7,217 nt of DNA from Ulvibacterium sp039819225 (lineage in GTDB: Bacteria > Bacteroidota > Bacteroidia > Flavobacteriales > Flavobacteriaceae): assembly GCA_039819225.1 (NCBI GenBank), contig JBCBSN010000232.1, positions 1 through 7,217 on the forward strand, given 5' to 3'. Both the position numbers and the translations under genes were made by a program. Each line of letters opens with the position of its first letter. Positions within the stretch are counted from its first letter, which is position 1. Below are positions 1 through 6,260 of this stretch, piece after piece. A model generated the notes under the pieces. The model saw only the letters and a list, made by a program, of their open reading frames with translations, searched no databases and had not been told where the DNA came from.

Positions 1-17
1 GCTTCTACTTGTTTCAT
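1..17 (-). CDS. Divergent P-II family gene, first six codons only (partial)
   Basis: Read on the minus strand, the first 17 bases give an ATG at 17-15 and the residues M-K-Q-V-E-A. They are identical base for base to positions 161-177, the start of the complete P-II gene. The match begins exactly at the ATG: the bases upstream of the two start codons differ. This is what two related coding sequences would give, rather than a random inverted repeat. A near-consensus Bacteroidota promoter (42-74, minus strand) points into it and leaves a leader of roughly 20 bases. I infer a second P-II (GlnB/GlnK-like) signal protein, transcribed away from the glnK-amtB unit. Only five full codons and two bases of a sixth are visible, so the product cannot be proven from this window. 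Confidence 0.7.
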
Positions 18-41
18 TGTTGATTTAATTATTTATACGGC

Positions 42-74
42 CAAATATATTGTTAAAAGAATCATAACCCCAAA
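42..74 (-). promoter_or_regulatory. Bacteroidota-type promoter for the divergent P-II gene
   Basis: On the minus strand, TATATTTG (49-42) matches the Bacteroidota -7 consensus TAnnTTTG at every position. A TTTG -33 element (74-71) lies upstream with a 21-base spacer. The predicted start of transcription is about 20 bases before the ATG at 17. The AACCC/GGGTT repeat at 66-85 covers the -33 region, so a protein bound there could control this promoter. Confidence 0.6.
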
Positions 75-126
75 AAATTAGGGTTCCTATATTGATTTTT
101 ATTATAAAATGAATTTAAACCCTAAT
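66..126. repeat. Inverted repeats in the P-II/P-II spacer (candidate operator)
   Basis: ATTAGGGTT at 77-85 and AACCCTAAT at 118-126 form a perfect 9-bp inverted repeat with 32 bases between the arms. A third partial copy, AACCC at 66-70, pairs with GGGTT at 81-85 across a 10-base gap. The three half-sites lie in the 143-base spacer shared by the two divergent P-II genes, one over the leftward -33 box and one about 35-43 bases before the glnK start. This arrangement suits an operator for a dimeric regulator. A transcript hairpin is less likely given the long gap between the arms. The regulator is unknown, and I see no sigma-54 or NtrC-like site here. Confidence 0.4.
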
Positions 127-160
127 ATTTTAGTGGTATGCTTCAAATAACTTAAAAAAA

Positions 161-499
161 ATGAAACAAGTAGAAGCAATTATCAGAAAATCCAAATTTG
201 ATGATGTCAAGGATGCATTGCATCAAGTTGAGGTGAAATTCTTCAGTTACTGGGACGTAACCGGAGTTGGAAATGAGAAGCAGGGACATGTTTACCGTGG
301 TATCTCCTATAGTACTACGGACATTCAAAGAAGGTACTTATCCATTGTAGTATCGGACGAGTTCTTAGAGCGTACGGTAAACGCCATCCTGGAATCGGCC
401 TTTACGGGCAATGTAGGTGACGGTAAGATTTTCGTTTCGGAAGTCGTTGAAGCTTATAGGATAAGGACCAAGGAAAACGGGCAGGCCGGAATAAATTAA
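161..499 (+). CDS. glnK: P-II family nitrogen regulatory protein (GlnB/GlnK type)
   Basis: This 112-residue cytosolic signal protein has the usual length of the family. P-II trimers bind ATP or ADP and 2-oxoglutarate and report nitrogen and energy state; GlnK types plug the AmtB pore. Visible motifs are the N-terminal V-E-A-I-I-R strand, a T-loop around residues 36-54 (G-H at 42-43, Y-R-G at 45-47, Tyr50 where E. coli has the modified Tyr51), the B-loop T-G-N-V-G-D-G-K (82-89) that binds nucleotide phosphates, and R100/R102 in Y-R-I-R-T. The start at 161 follows a run of A and gives the exact family N-terminus. It is followed 26 bases later by amtB, the classic glnK-amtB pairing, hence the symbol. 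The T-loop differs from the proteobacterial type: it is one residue shorter, has rearranged N-E-K-Q-G-H in place of R-Q-K-G-H, and has S-T-T-D after the Tyr. Whether it is uridylylated cannot be told from sequence. Confidence 0.95.
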   Translation: MKQVEAIIRKSKFDDVKDALHQVEVKFFSYWDVTGVGNEKQGHVYRGISYSTTDIQRRYLSIVVSDEFLERTVNAILESAFTGNVGDGKIFVSEVVEAYRIRTKENGQAGIN

Positions 500-525
500 A
501 CCAAAACTAACTAAACGTATTACAA

Positions 526-1758
526 ATGGAAGCAGGATTATTTACAGCGAATAATGTATGGATGATGTTGGCCACGGCCTTGGTCTTTTTCATGCATACC
601 GGTTTTGCCTTTTTGGAAATTGGCTTGACGCGACAAAAGAACACTATTAACATCTTATTTAAGAACATCTTTATTATTACTGGCGGACTATTACTTTACT
701 ACGCCTGGGGCTTTAACCTTATGTATCCCGGATTTGAGGATGGGGATGCCGGTTTTCTAAAATTCGCCGGCTTTGGTATTGGAGCGCCGGATGGTGGTAT
801 GACACCGGACTATGCGGATGGCGGATATACTTGGTGGACCGATTTCCTCTTTCAGGGAATGTTTGCGGCCACAGCGGCCACCATTGTCTCCGGGGCAGTA
901 GCAGAGCGTATTAAAATAGGTTCCTTTATGATCTTTACCGTTATCTATGTGGGGCTTGTATATCCTATTGTAGGCGCCTGGAAATGGGGCGGCGGGTTCT
1001 TGGATTCCTGGGGCTTTTACGACTTTGCGGGATCTACCTTGGTACACTCCGTTGGCGGATGGGCCGCGCTGATAGCCATTGCCCTTTTGGGTGCAAGAAT
1101 CGGTAAATTTGGCGAAGACGGAAAACCCAAGGCCATTCCCGGTCATAGCATTCCTATGGCCACGGCCGGGGTGCTTATCCTTTGGCTGGGCTGGTTCGGA
1201 TTTAACGGTGGCTCCGTACTTTCGGCCGACCCGGAATTGACATCGCTTGTCCTTGTCACTACAAGTTTGGCAGCGGCAGCCGGTGGTTTTGGGGCATTCT
1301 TCCTTTCTACCGTCCTTTACAAAAACTTGGACCTTACCATGTTCCTTAACGGAATCCTGGGCGGCCTTGTGGGCATAACGGCGGGAGCTGATCTTATGTC
1401 TCCCAATGAGGCCGTTGTGATCGGATTTATCGCCGGTCTTATCATCGTTGGCGGCGTAGCCCTGATCGATAAGCTTAAATTGGACGACCCCGTAGGTGCG
1501 GTTACGGTACACTTAATCTGTGGTATTTGGGGCACCTTGGCCGTTGGTATTTTTGGATCCATGGCAGGAGCCGGACAGTTTATGACCCAACTCTATGGCG
1601 TACTGATCATTGGGGCCTTCTGTGTGGTTTCCGCATTGATTATACTAGGTGCCTTAAAAGCCATAATGGGCCTACGTGTCTCCAAGGAAGAGGAAGTGGA
1701 AGGACTGGATCTCCACGAACACGGAATGGATGCCTATCCCGATTTTACAAGCGACTAA
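526..1758 (+). CDS. amtB: Ammonium transporter, Amt/MEP/Rh family
   Basis: This 410-residue inner-membrane channel should move ammonium into the cytoplasm; the family is trimeric with 11 membrane helices. The pore residues are all present: the signature D-F-A-G-S-T-L-V-H holds D166 and pore His H174, D-D-P-V-G-A-V-T-V-H holds the second His H329, the outer Phe is F113 (Q-G-M-F), W154 precedes G-G-G, and F-N-G-G-S (226-230) gives the second Phe and the Ser of the recruitment site. The C-terminal tail after about 385 keeps the acidic K-E-E-E, G-L-D and H-G-x-x-A-Y-P elements that in this family contact the cytoplasmic face and P-II. Like many homologues outside the enterobacteria, it has no extra cleaved leader; the first helix starts near residue 10. 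It lies 26 bases after glnK without a terminator, so the two are very likely cotranscribed. A strong hairpin 14 bases after the stop separates it from the porin. Confidence 0.97.
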   Translation: MEAGLFTANNVWMMLATALVFFMHTGFAFLEIGLTRQKNTINILFKNIFIITGGLLLYYAWGFNLMYPGFEDGDAGFLKFAGFGIGAPDGGMTPDYADGGYTWWTDFLFQGMFAATAATIVSGAVAERIKIGSFMIFTVIYVGLVYPIVGAWKWGGGFLDSWGFYDFAGSTLVHSVGGWAALIAIALLGARIGKFGEDGKPKAIPGHSIPMATAGVLILWLGWFGFNGGSVLSADPELTSLVLVTTSLAAAAGGFGAFFLSTVLYKNLDLTMFLNGILGGLVGITAGADLMSPNEAVVIGFIAGLIIVGGVALIDKLKLDDPVGAVTVHLICGIWGTLAVGIFGSMAGAGQFMTQLYGVLIIGAFCVVSALIILGALKAIMGLRVSKEEEVEGLDLHEHGMDAYPDFTSD

Positions 1759-1772
1759 CTCAAATAAAAAGA

Positions 1773-1807
1773 AAACGGAGCGTTTGGCAGAACGCTCCGT
1801 TTATTCA
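1773..1807 (+). terminator. Intrinsic terminator after amtB
   Basis: AAACGGAGCGTT (1773-1784) pairs perfectly with AACGCTCCGTTT (1791-1802), giving a 12-bp stem with a 6-base loop (TGGCAG). The downstream U-run is short and broken (TTTATT). The A-rich stretch before the stem would form a U-run on the other strand. Termination on the plus strand may therefore be partial, allowing some read-through into the barrel gene. Confidence 0.75.
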
Positions 1808-1844
1808 AACCTTTTAACAATCTTATTGAATCAATCAAAACAAA

Positions 1845-1859
1845 AATCCCTTTGGGATT
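1845..1859 (+). repeat. Short palindrome in the porin leader
   Basis: AATCCC (1845-1850) and GGGATT (1854-1859) form a perfect 6-bp dyad around TTT, ending 24 bases before the porin ATG. The TTTG inside it could be the end of a weak -7 box (TCCCTTTG, one mismatch to TAnnTTTG), with TTG at 1826-1828 as the -33 element and an 18-base spacer. It may be an operator over a porin promoter or only a small hairpin. Confidence 0.3.
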
Positions 1860-1883
1860 ATTACTCAATCTAAATGTATTAAA

Positions 1884-2936
1884 ATGACTAGAAACACAAA
1901 TTTCGTAAAAAATTTAGTTCTATTGGCCTTAATGCTAGTAGGTACTGCAACTTTTTCCCAGGAAGAGGAGGAGGAAAAAAAGTTCTCTTTGAGCGGAACA
2001 GTGGATGCATATTATAGGGCCAATCTCAATGCCGGGAACGGCGTGGATGCACAGGCACCCGGAAGTTCATTTGCCAATTTGCCAGGATTTGCCTTGGGCA
2101 TGGCCAACGTGATAGCGGCTTATGAAGGCGAAAAGGTAGGTTTTGTGGCCGATTTGGTCTTTGGTCCCCGTGGGACGGATGCCGTTTTTGCATCTCCCAT
2201 ATATTCCGCTACAGGAGACATTTTGAATCAACTTTATGTCTATTGGAATGTTAGTGATAAAGTGACCTTGACCTTTGGAAACTTCAATACGTTCCTTGGA
2301 TATGAAGTAATTTCTCCTTCCGCAAATTTCAACTACAGTACTTCTTATCTGTTTTCTTATGGCCCTTTTAGCCATACGGGATTAAAGGCCGATTTTGATT
2401 TGGGCAACGATTGGTCCGCGATGTTGGCCATCATGAATCCAACGGATGTTACCGAGTTCAACACGGAGGGGTTATACACCTATGGAGCACAATTGGGGTA
2501 TAGTGGCCAATTTCTTAACCTAGTCTATGGAAAACAGTCCTTGGGTTCGGAAAACCTTTTCCAAATTGACTACACAGGTGGATTTGATTTATCGGATTCT
2601 TTCTTTCTAGGCTTAAACGCCTCCTATCAAGATACCGATGGAGAAGGCTTTTATGGGGTAGCCCTATATCCTCAACTACAGACATCCGAAAATTTCTCTA
2701 TAGGATTAAGAGGGGAGTATTTTGCCGAAACGGGGGATGATACGGAAGCAATTGTATATGGAGACGATACCGATGTTTTTGCCGTTACCCTTACTGGAAG
2801 TGCCACTGTTGGCGACTTGATCATAAAGCCAGAGTTACGATTGGATAGTGGTTCCGATGATTTCTTTGTAGATGGGGACGGAGAGCCAATTGGCAGCCTT
2901 TCCTCTTTCGTGTTGGCGGCCATATATCAGTTCTAA
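1884..2936 (+). CDS. Outer-membrane beta-barrel porin, OmpL-like (BBP2 type)
   Basis: This 350-residue protein starts with a signal peptide (about residues 1-26: N/K-rich start, L-V-L-L-A-L-M-L-V core, T-F-S-Q end), followed by a Glu/Lys-rich stretch. The rest alternates short aromatic strands with Gly/Asp/Asn loops and ends in A-A-I-Y-Q-F, a typical barrel C-terminus with terminal Phe. The segments L-Y-V-Y-W-N-V-S-D-K-V-T-L-T-F-G-N-F-N (117-135), N-F-N-Y-S-T-S-Y (148-155) and the following P-F-S-H-T-G (161-166) resemble the putative OmpL-like porins of Bacteroidota. The late loops are very acidic (D-D-T-E, G-D-D-T-D, D-S-G-S-D-D). I infer a diffusion pore; its place after glnK-amtB suggests passage of ammonium or another nitrogen compound through the outer membrane, but the substrate is not shown. 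A hairpin terminator lies between it and amtB, so it probably has its own promoter or depends on read-through. Confidence 0.85.
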   Translation: MTRNTNFVKNLVLLALMLVGTATFSQEEEEEKKFSLSGTVDAYYRANLNAGNGVDAQAPGSSFANLPGFALGMANVIAAYEGEKVGFVADLVFGPRGTDAVFASPIYSATGDILNQLYVYWNVSDKVTLTFGNFNTFLGYEVISPSANFNYSTSYLFSYGPFSHTGLKADFDLGNDWSAMLAIMNPTDVTEFNTEGLYTYGAQLGYSGQFLNLVYGKQSLGSENLFQIDYTGGFDLSDSFFLGLNASYQDTDGEGFYGVALYPQLQTSENFSIGLRGEYFAETGDDTEAIVYGDDTDVFAVTLTGSATVGDLIIKPELRLDSGSDDFFVDGDGEPIGSLSSFVLAAIYQF

Positions 2937-2964
2937 AAACGCAATTGGTTGATTTATTTATATA

Positions 2965-2980
2965 TTTCGAGCCATCGAAG
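2965..2980. repeat. Small hairpin upstream of the porin terminator
   Basis: TTCGA (2966-2970) and TCGAA (2975-2979) pair around GCCA, with a further T-G wobble at the base. It lies two bases before the main terminator stem, so the porin transcript would end in two tandem hairpins. It has no U-run of its own on either strand. Confidence 0.35.
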
Positions 2981-2981
2981 G

Positions 2982-3011
2982 CCCCGGCAGCAATGTCGGG
3001 GTTTTTTGTTT
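2982..3011 (+). terminator. Intrinsic terminator after the porin
   Basis: CCCCGGCA (2982-2989) pairs with TGTCGGGG (2994-3001), including one G-U pair, around the stable GNRA-type tetraloop GCAA. A run of six T (3002-3007), G and more T follows. This is a strong rho-independent terminator for the plus strand. It overlaps the end of the convergent gene, whose stop codon lies at 3010-3012. Read from the other strand there is no U-run, so the convergent gene ends without a clear terminator of its own. Confidence 0.85.
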
Positions 3012-3666
3012 ACTTCAACTTCACCTTGGGCATAAAATCCTTTACCCCTGCCAAAATCCGGGCATCCAGGGAATTCACCCCGGGGACTATGGGACAGGAA
3101 TATTTTTTGTTATACACACAGTAGGGATTGTAGGCCTTATTAAAATTCAAAATAATACTATCCCCTATGGGAATTCTCAAATCCAAATATCTTCCGCCAG
3201 TATAAGTTTCGACCCCATTGGTACGATCCGTAAAGGGAAGGAACAAATAATCCGCATGCCCTTCCTCCTGCACCAATTCCTGATTTTGATAGATCTCCAA
3301 CTCATGTGTTTTTCCATTCAAGAAAAACTTCGCAATGCCATAGACTACTTCTTTTGATCTTCGATCGGTAGTAGTGGGCATTAAAAAAGGCAGTGCTTCA
3401 GGTGTTCGGATTAGGTGGGCTTGGACAATAAAAGTGGTATCCGGCACAAAAAAATCCAGTCCCTCAAAATTCTTTCGATATCTATCCGGCAAAGGGGAGG
3501 TCTCCGGATTCTGAAATTCCTCGTTCAACTCGGCCTGAAAATCAAGGATGTCCTGTAGGATTTTAGATCGGGCCTCCATCTTCTCCGTTTCTGCCAGGTC
3601 ATGGTATCTTTTTTCTTGCTTACAACTTAAGATAGATACCAAAAGGATAACACAACAAACACGCAT
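3010..3666 (-). CDS. DUF1684 family lipoprotein
   Basis: This 218-residue protein begins with a short hydrophobic leader and a lipobox-like I-L-S-C (12-15), so it should be lipidated on Cys15 and anchored in a membrane facing the periplasm or the surface. The body shows the hallmarks of DUF1684: S-P-L-P near 57-60, F-E-G-L-D-F-F (67-73), the middle L-F-L-P-F-T-D-R-T-N-G (141-151), then G-G-R-Y-L-D-L (157-163), N-F-N-K-A-Y-N-P-Y-C (174-183) and Y-S-C-P-I-V-P (189-195). Cys183 and Cys191 are the conserved pair of this block and might form a disulfide or bind something. The biochemical role of the family is not established to my knowledge. It is convergent with the porin and 198 bases from the next gene upstream, so it is probably transcribed on its own. 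Base composition is like that of its neighbours. Confidence 0.88.
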   Translation of the reverse strand: MRVCCVILLVSILSCKQEKRYHDLAETEKMEARSKILQDILDFQAELNEEFQNPETSPLPDRYRKNFEGLDFFVPDTTFIVQAHLIRTPEALPFLMPTTTDRRSKEVVYGIAKFFLNGKTHELEIYQNQELVQEEGHADYLFLPFTDRTNGVETYTGGRYLDLRIPIGDSIILNFNKAYNPYCVYNKKYSCPIVPGVNSLDARILAGVKDFMPKVKLK

Positions 3667-3682
3667 AATCGTTACTTTTTCT

Positions 3683-3690
3683 CAAAATTA
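3683..3690 (-). promoter_or_regulatory. Likely -7 promoter element of the DUF1684 gene
   Basis: On the minus strand, TAATTTTG (3690-3683) fits the Bacteroidota -7 box TAnnTTTG fully and ends 16 bases before the ATG at 3666. No good TTTG is present 19-21 bases upstream, so the -33 half is weak. The rest of the 198-base spacer (3667-3864) shows no gene, repeat or clear terminator for the gene upstream. Confidence 0.4.
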
Positions 3691-3864
3691 CGATTTTGGC
3701 CCTTGAACTTTTGAAAAATGCGGAAAGACCTTTGCGCAATTATCCGACCTTAAGAGCTTGTTTAAACTCCAAGATTTAACACTTACCATTCTGCACCATG
3801 GTTTTTTATGACCGAAATTTGCCCAAAGCGAATCGTGCCCTGGACCATTACTTTCCAAAGTCCA

Positions 3865-5283
3865 TTAATTTTCCGGGGCTATTTCATATCGGGATTCGTT
3901 CAGATACTTTTCCAAAAGTGTATTGAACTGGGGACTAATGCGCAGAAGTGCAGTATTCTCCAGGGTGTATAGCTCCTTTTTATCCGTATATCCTTGCTTT
4001 AACAGCTCTTCCAAATAGAATAGGGCCGTGCCATAATCCTCTATTTCGGAACTTAGGGAAATTACCTTTTTATAATACTCGTAATCCTTGGGATCGGTTA
4101 TGGTCTTTAACATATACAAAAAGCCCAGGGCACCTTTATCCACACTTTCATTGGCCATGACAACGTCAATATTATCCTCAATAAGTGCATTTACAAAACC
4201 TCCGAGCCGTTTTCCCATCTGCCGTTCCGATGCTTTTTGGCTTTTATCGAGTTTTTTAAGTTCGTCCATCTGATATTTCCACCAACCCAGATTGTTAAAA
4301 TTATAGGTAAGAATGTCTTCTTCCAAATAATAGGAATAGTCTTCCTTGACCAAACTCTCCCTAAGGAAAACTGCATTTCGCTCCCTACTTTCCGATCTAA
4401 AAAACTTACTTCGTTTTAGAGCTTTCTTGCTAGGAACCAAGGAATCCAAATCTTTAAGCGGCCTATAGGTACTTTCCAATTCTTCCAATAGTTCAAGGGC
4501 CAAAATCGGCTTTTTTAAAGAAGTCCATTTGTTCACTTGATTTAGATTTTTCCGGAAAGCCTTTTTTATAAAAATTGAATCCTTGGGCACTCTACCCTTT
4601 GCCATGGCCTGCAAAGTAAAAAATTCCAACGCCATGGAAAGATACTCTTGTGGAGGCCACTGGTTCCCACCTTCAAAAATCAGCAAGTTGTTAGGAAAGT
4701 TAAGCCTATTGAACTCCCCTTCCTGGGCAACCATATCCGGATAGCTAAAGTCTTCCGTACCAACGATTCCTATATAATGAAAGGGGCTTCTCTTACTCAA
4801 AATTTCCGTATTGGGAAAAGAAGAGCCACAGGAAACTACACCTGTCATCTGTTTTAGGAATACCGGTACCAGGCCCGCAAAACGGGCCCCTTCGGCAAAG
4901 CCGGCAGTATACATTCTTTGAGCATGTATTGGAAATAGAGACAATACCCCATCTACCATTCTTTTGGAAATCAAGATGTTCTCGGAAACGGACAAGCTAT
5001 CCTTAATAGCATTGGATGCCGCAAGCAGGTACCCCGACTCCTCCGCTACTTTCAGCATCATACTTAACACCTGTTTACCACGACCCTCCATGTCAAAGAC
5101 AAAAACAACGGGCCATTTTTGAGAAGGGTCAAAACTCGTTGGGAGGTATACCGCAAAGCTCTCGGATAGACTGTCATTGACCTTAATGCCATCCGTTACC
5201 GTTCCCTTCTTCAACCTTATCTGTTGCGCACTTACCGTAAACAGGGGAACAATGAGAATAAGGAAAAGTAAAAATTTCTTCAT
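3865..5283 (-). CDS. Secreted alpha/beta-hydrolase-like protein with degenerate active site and helical (TPR-like) C-terminal half
   Basis: The product has 472 residues. A signal peptide covers about 1-19/20 (M-K-K, then L-L-F-L-I-L-I-V-P-L-F, S-A-Q), so it is exported. Residues 25-225 read like a small esterase or peptidase-type alpha/beta hydrolase: F-A-V-Y-L-P (43-48), W-P-V-V-F-V-F-D-M-E-G-R-G (57-69), an elbow Y-T-A-G-F-A-E-G-A-R (125-134), I-V-G-T-E-D (172-178) and E-G-G-N-Q-W-P-P-Q-E-Y (204-214). In active relatives the elbow is G-x-S-x-G and the last motif has His before x-W-P-P; here the positions are Ala130 (GCC) and Asn207 (AAC). Only the acidic residue (D178) seems kept, so catalysis is unlikely. 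Residues from about 240 on are mostly helical; the end (416-462: Y-G-T-A-L-F-Y-L-E-E-L-L, L-L-R-I-S-P-Q-F) resembles TPR end-of-group units. I infer a periplasmic or surface binding or scaffold protein. No partner is evident; its neighbours are functionally unrelated. Confidence 0.75.
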   Translation of the reverse strand: MKKFLLFLILIVPLFTVSAQQIRLKKGTVTDGIKVNDSLSESFAVYLPTSFDPSQKWPVVFVFDMEGRGKQVLSMMLKVAEESGYLLAASNAIKDSLSVSENILISKRMVDGVLSLFPIHAQRMYTAGFAEGARFAGLVPVFLKQMTGVVSCGSSFPNTEILSKRSPFHYIGIVGTEDFSYPDMVAQEGEFNRLNFPNNLLIFEGGNQWPPQEYLSMALEFFTLQAMAKGRVPKDSIFIKKAFRKNLNQVNKWTSLKKPILALELLEELESTYRPLKDLDSLVPSKKALKRSKFFRSESRERNAVFLRESLVKEDYSYYLEEDILTYNFNNLGWWKYQMDELKKLDKSQKASERQMGKRLGGFVNALIEDNIDVVMANESVDKGALGFLYMLKTITDPKDYEYYKKVISLSSEIEDYGTALFYLEELLKQGYTDKKELYTLENTALLRISPQFNTLLEKYLNESRYEIAPEN

Positions 5284-5309
5284 AGCAAAAGGTGTATCAA
5301 AAATCCGGC

Positions 5310-5317
5310 CAAAAGTA
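5310..5317 (-). promoter_or_regulatory. Likely -7 promoter element of the hydrolase-like gene
   Basis: On the minus strand, TACTTTTG (5317-5310) matches TAnnTTTG fully and ends 26 bases before the ATG at 5283. It lies in the 84-base gap after mscS, which suggests that the hydrolase-like gene is transcribed separately. No clear -33 TTTG is present at the normal distance. Confidence 0.35.
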
Positions 5318-5367
5318 TTCCGGACAAAATCACGGGGAAGCGTTAGGCCACAAGATTATCCTAAGAG

Positions 5368-6192
5368 TCATTCCCCAATACGCCCTATTTCAATGCCCTC
5401 GGAATAGGCAACTGAAATATCGTTCCTATTAAAAGCACTTTTAATCGATTTGTTGGCGGCAAACCTCACCTCCCAAAAATCATCCGGTAGTACATACGGC
5501 CGAACAATAAGTTGAATACTATGTGAATCAAAATCCAGAATCCCTATCTCCGGCTTAGGTTCTTTTAATATCCTCGGCACTTCCTCCAAGGCAGAGGCAA
5601 TGATACTCTGGACCCTTGGAAAACTCTCGGCGTAGGGCATAGTTACTTCCAACTCTAGACGAATCATTCCCTTTTCGGAATAATTGGTAACCACACTATC
5701 CGTAATCATAGAATTGGGGATAATCAAAATCTTATTGCCCGGTGTAAGGACATTGCTACTGAATATCCCAATCTCCACTACCCGTCCGAATTTTTCCTCA
5801 ACCTGTATCCAATCGCCTACTTTATAAGGTTTTAGGGTAAGTATCAATATCCCGGAAGCAAAATTTCCCAAGCTACCCTGCAGGGCCATACCTATTGCAA
5901 ATCCGGCAGCCGCTAAAATGGCTACCAGGCCAGTAAGATCGGCACCCAATATACTAGCTATTACAAAGAGAACCGCCCCCTTGAGCACTATGCTTACCGT
6001 TGAGGCCAAAAAAGGCCTCAGGGTCTCCGAAAAACCAGTTTTCTTCAATGCCGCTTGGACCAGCTGAACCAGTTTTTCAACTATCTTGAACCCGATCCAT
6101 AAAATAAAGCCGGCGATTATTATCCGTGGAAGGTAAAACACGGTCTTGTCCACGGCCATTTGAAAGTATTCGTTCAGCTTCTCCCAATCCAT
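5368..6192 (-). CDS. MscS-family small mechanosensitive channel
   Basis: From the chosen start this is 274 residues. The protein is an inner-membrane channel that opens under membrane tension and releases solutes on osmotic downshock. Numbered from the longer start, helices lie at about 37-57, 82-100 and 102-135. The pore helix carries the Gly/Ala-rich packing pattern A-A-A-G-F-A-I-G-M-A-L-Q-G-S-L-G-N-F-A-S-G (110-130), followed by the family signature K-P-Y-K-V-G-D-W-I (137-145). The middle beta domain (I-P-N-S, 174-177) and a C-terminal alpha/beta domain complete a short, E. coli MscS-like protein. I prefer the ATG at 6192 (M-D-W-E-K-L-N-E-Y), because homologues usually begin near this helix and the 48 bases before it are very AT-rich. 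The frame stays open to an ATG at 6240, which would add 16 residues and leave 20 bases to the regulator upstream. Same-strand placement after the Lrp-type gene suggests a two-gene unit. Confidence 0.93.
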   Translation of the reverse strand: MDWEKLNEYFQMAVDKTVFYLPRIIIAGFILWIGFKIVEKLVQLVQAALKKTGFSETLRPFLASTVSIVLKGAVLFVIASILGADLTGLVAILAAAGFAIGMALQGSLGNFASGILILTLKPYKVGDWIQVEEKFGRVVEIGIFSSNVLTPGNKILIIPNSMITDSVVTNYSEKGMIRLELEVTMPYAESFPRVQSIIASALEEVPRILKEPKPEIGILDFDSHSIQLIVRPYVLPDDFWEVRFAANKSIKSAFNRNDISVAYSEGIEIGRIGE

Positions 6193-6260
6193 GGGATAAA
6201 ATAAGCGATTATAATACTTATGGACAAATATTAAGGTCATTTTTGCTGATGACCGGAGAG

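Noticed and set aside
18..160. Sigma-54 promoter upstream of glnK
   Set aside because: No GG and GC pair with the required 10-base spacing is found on either strand; GG at 135-136 and GC at 140-141 are too close.
1..177. 17-bp inverted repeat as a mobile-element end or invertible segment
   Set aside because: The identity starts exactly at two ATG codons and is best explained as two homologous coding starts; there is no transposase or recombinase gene.
757..1512. Long open frame on the minus strand inside amtB (251 codons)
   Set aside because: It is the shadow of a strongly conserved coding gene; the translation is rich in Lys, Gly, Arg and Cys with no domain pattern, and every amtB pore residue is in the plus frame.
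1527..1873. Two plus-strand frames (1527-1817 and 1676-1873) overlapping the amtB end and the terminator
   Set aside because: They run out of frame through amtB and across the terminator hairpin and have no recognisable features.
2067..2375. Minus-strand frame inside the porin gene
   Set aside because: It is antisense to a clear barrel gene with a signal peptide and has no coding character of its own.
3841..3864. TGGAC...GTCCA and ACTTT-CC-AAAGT dyads just after the hydrolase-like gene
   Set aside because: Considered as a terminator, but the stems are only 5 bp, compete with each other and have no U-run on the minus strand.
3798..3926. Small plus-strand frame of 42 codons (ATG at 3798)
   Set aside because: Half of it is antisense to the 3' end of the hydrolase-like gene; it has no ribosome-binding region, no promoter and no recognisable motif.
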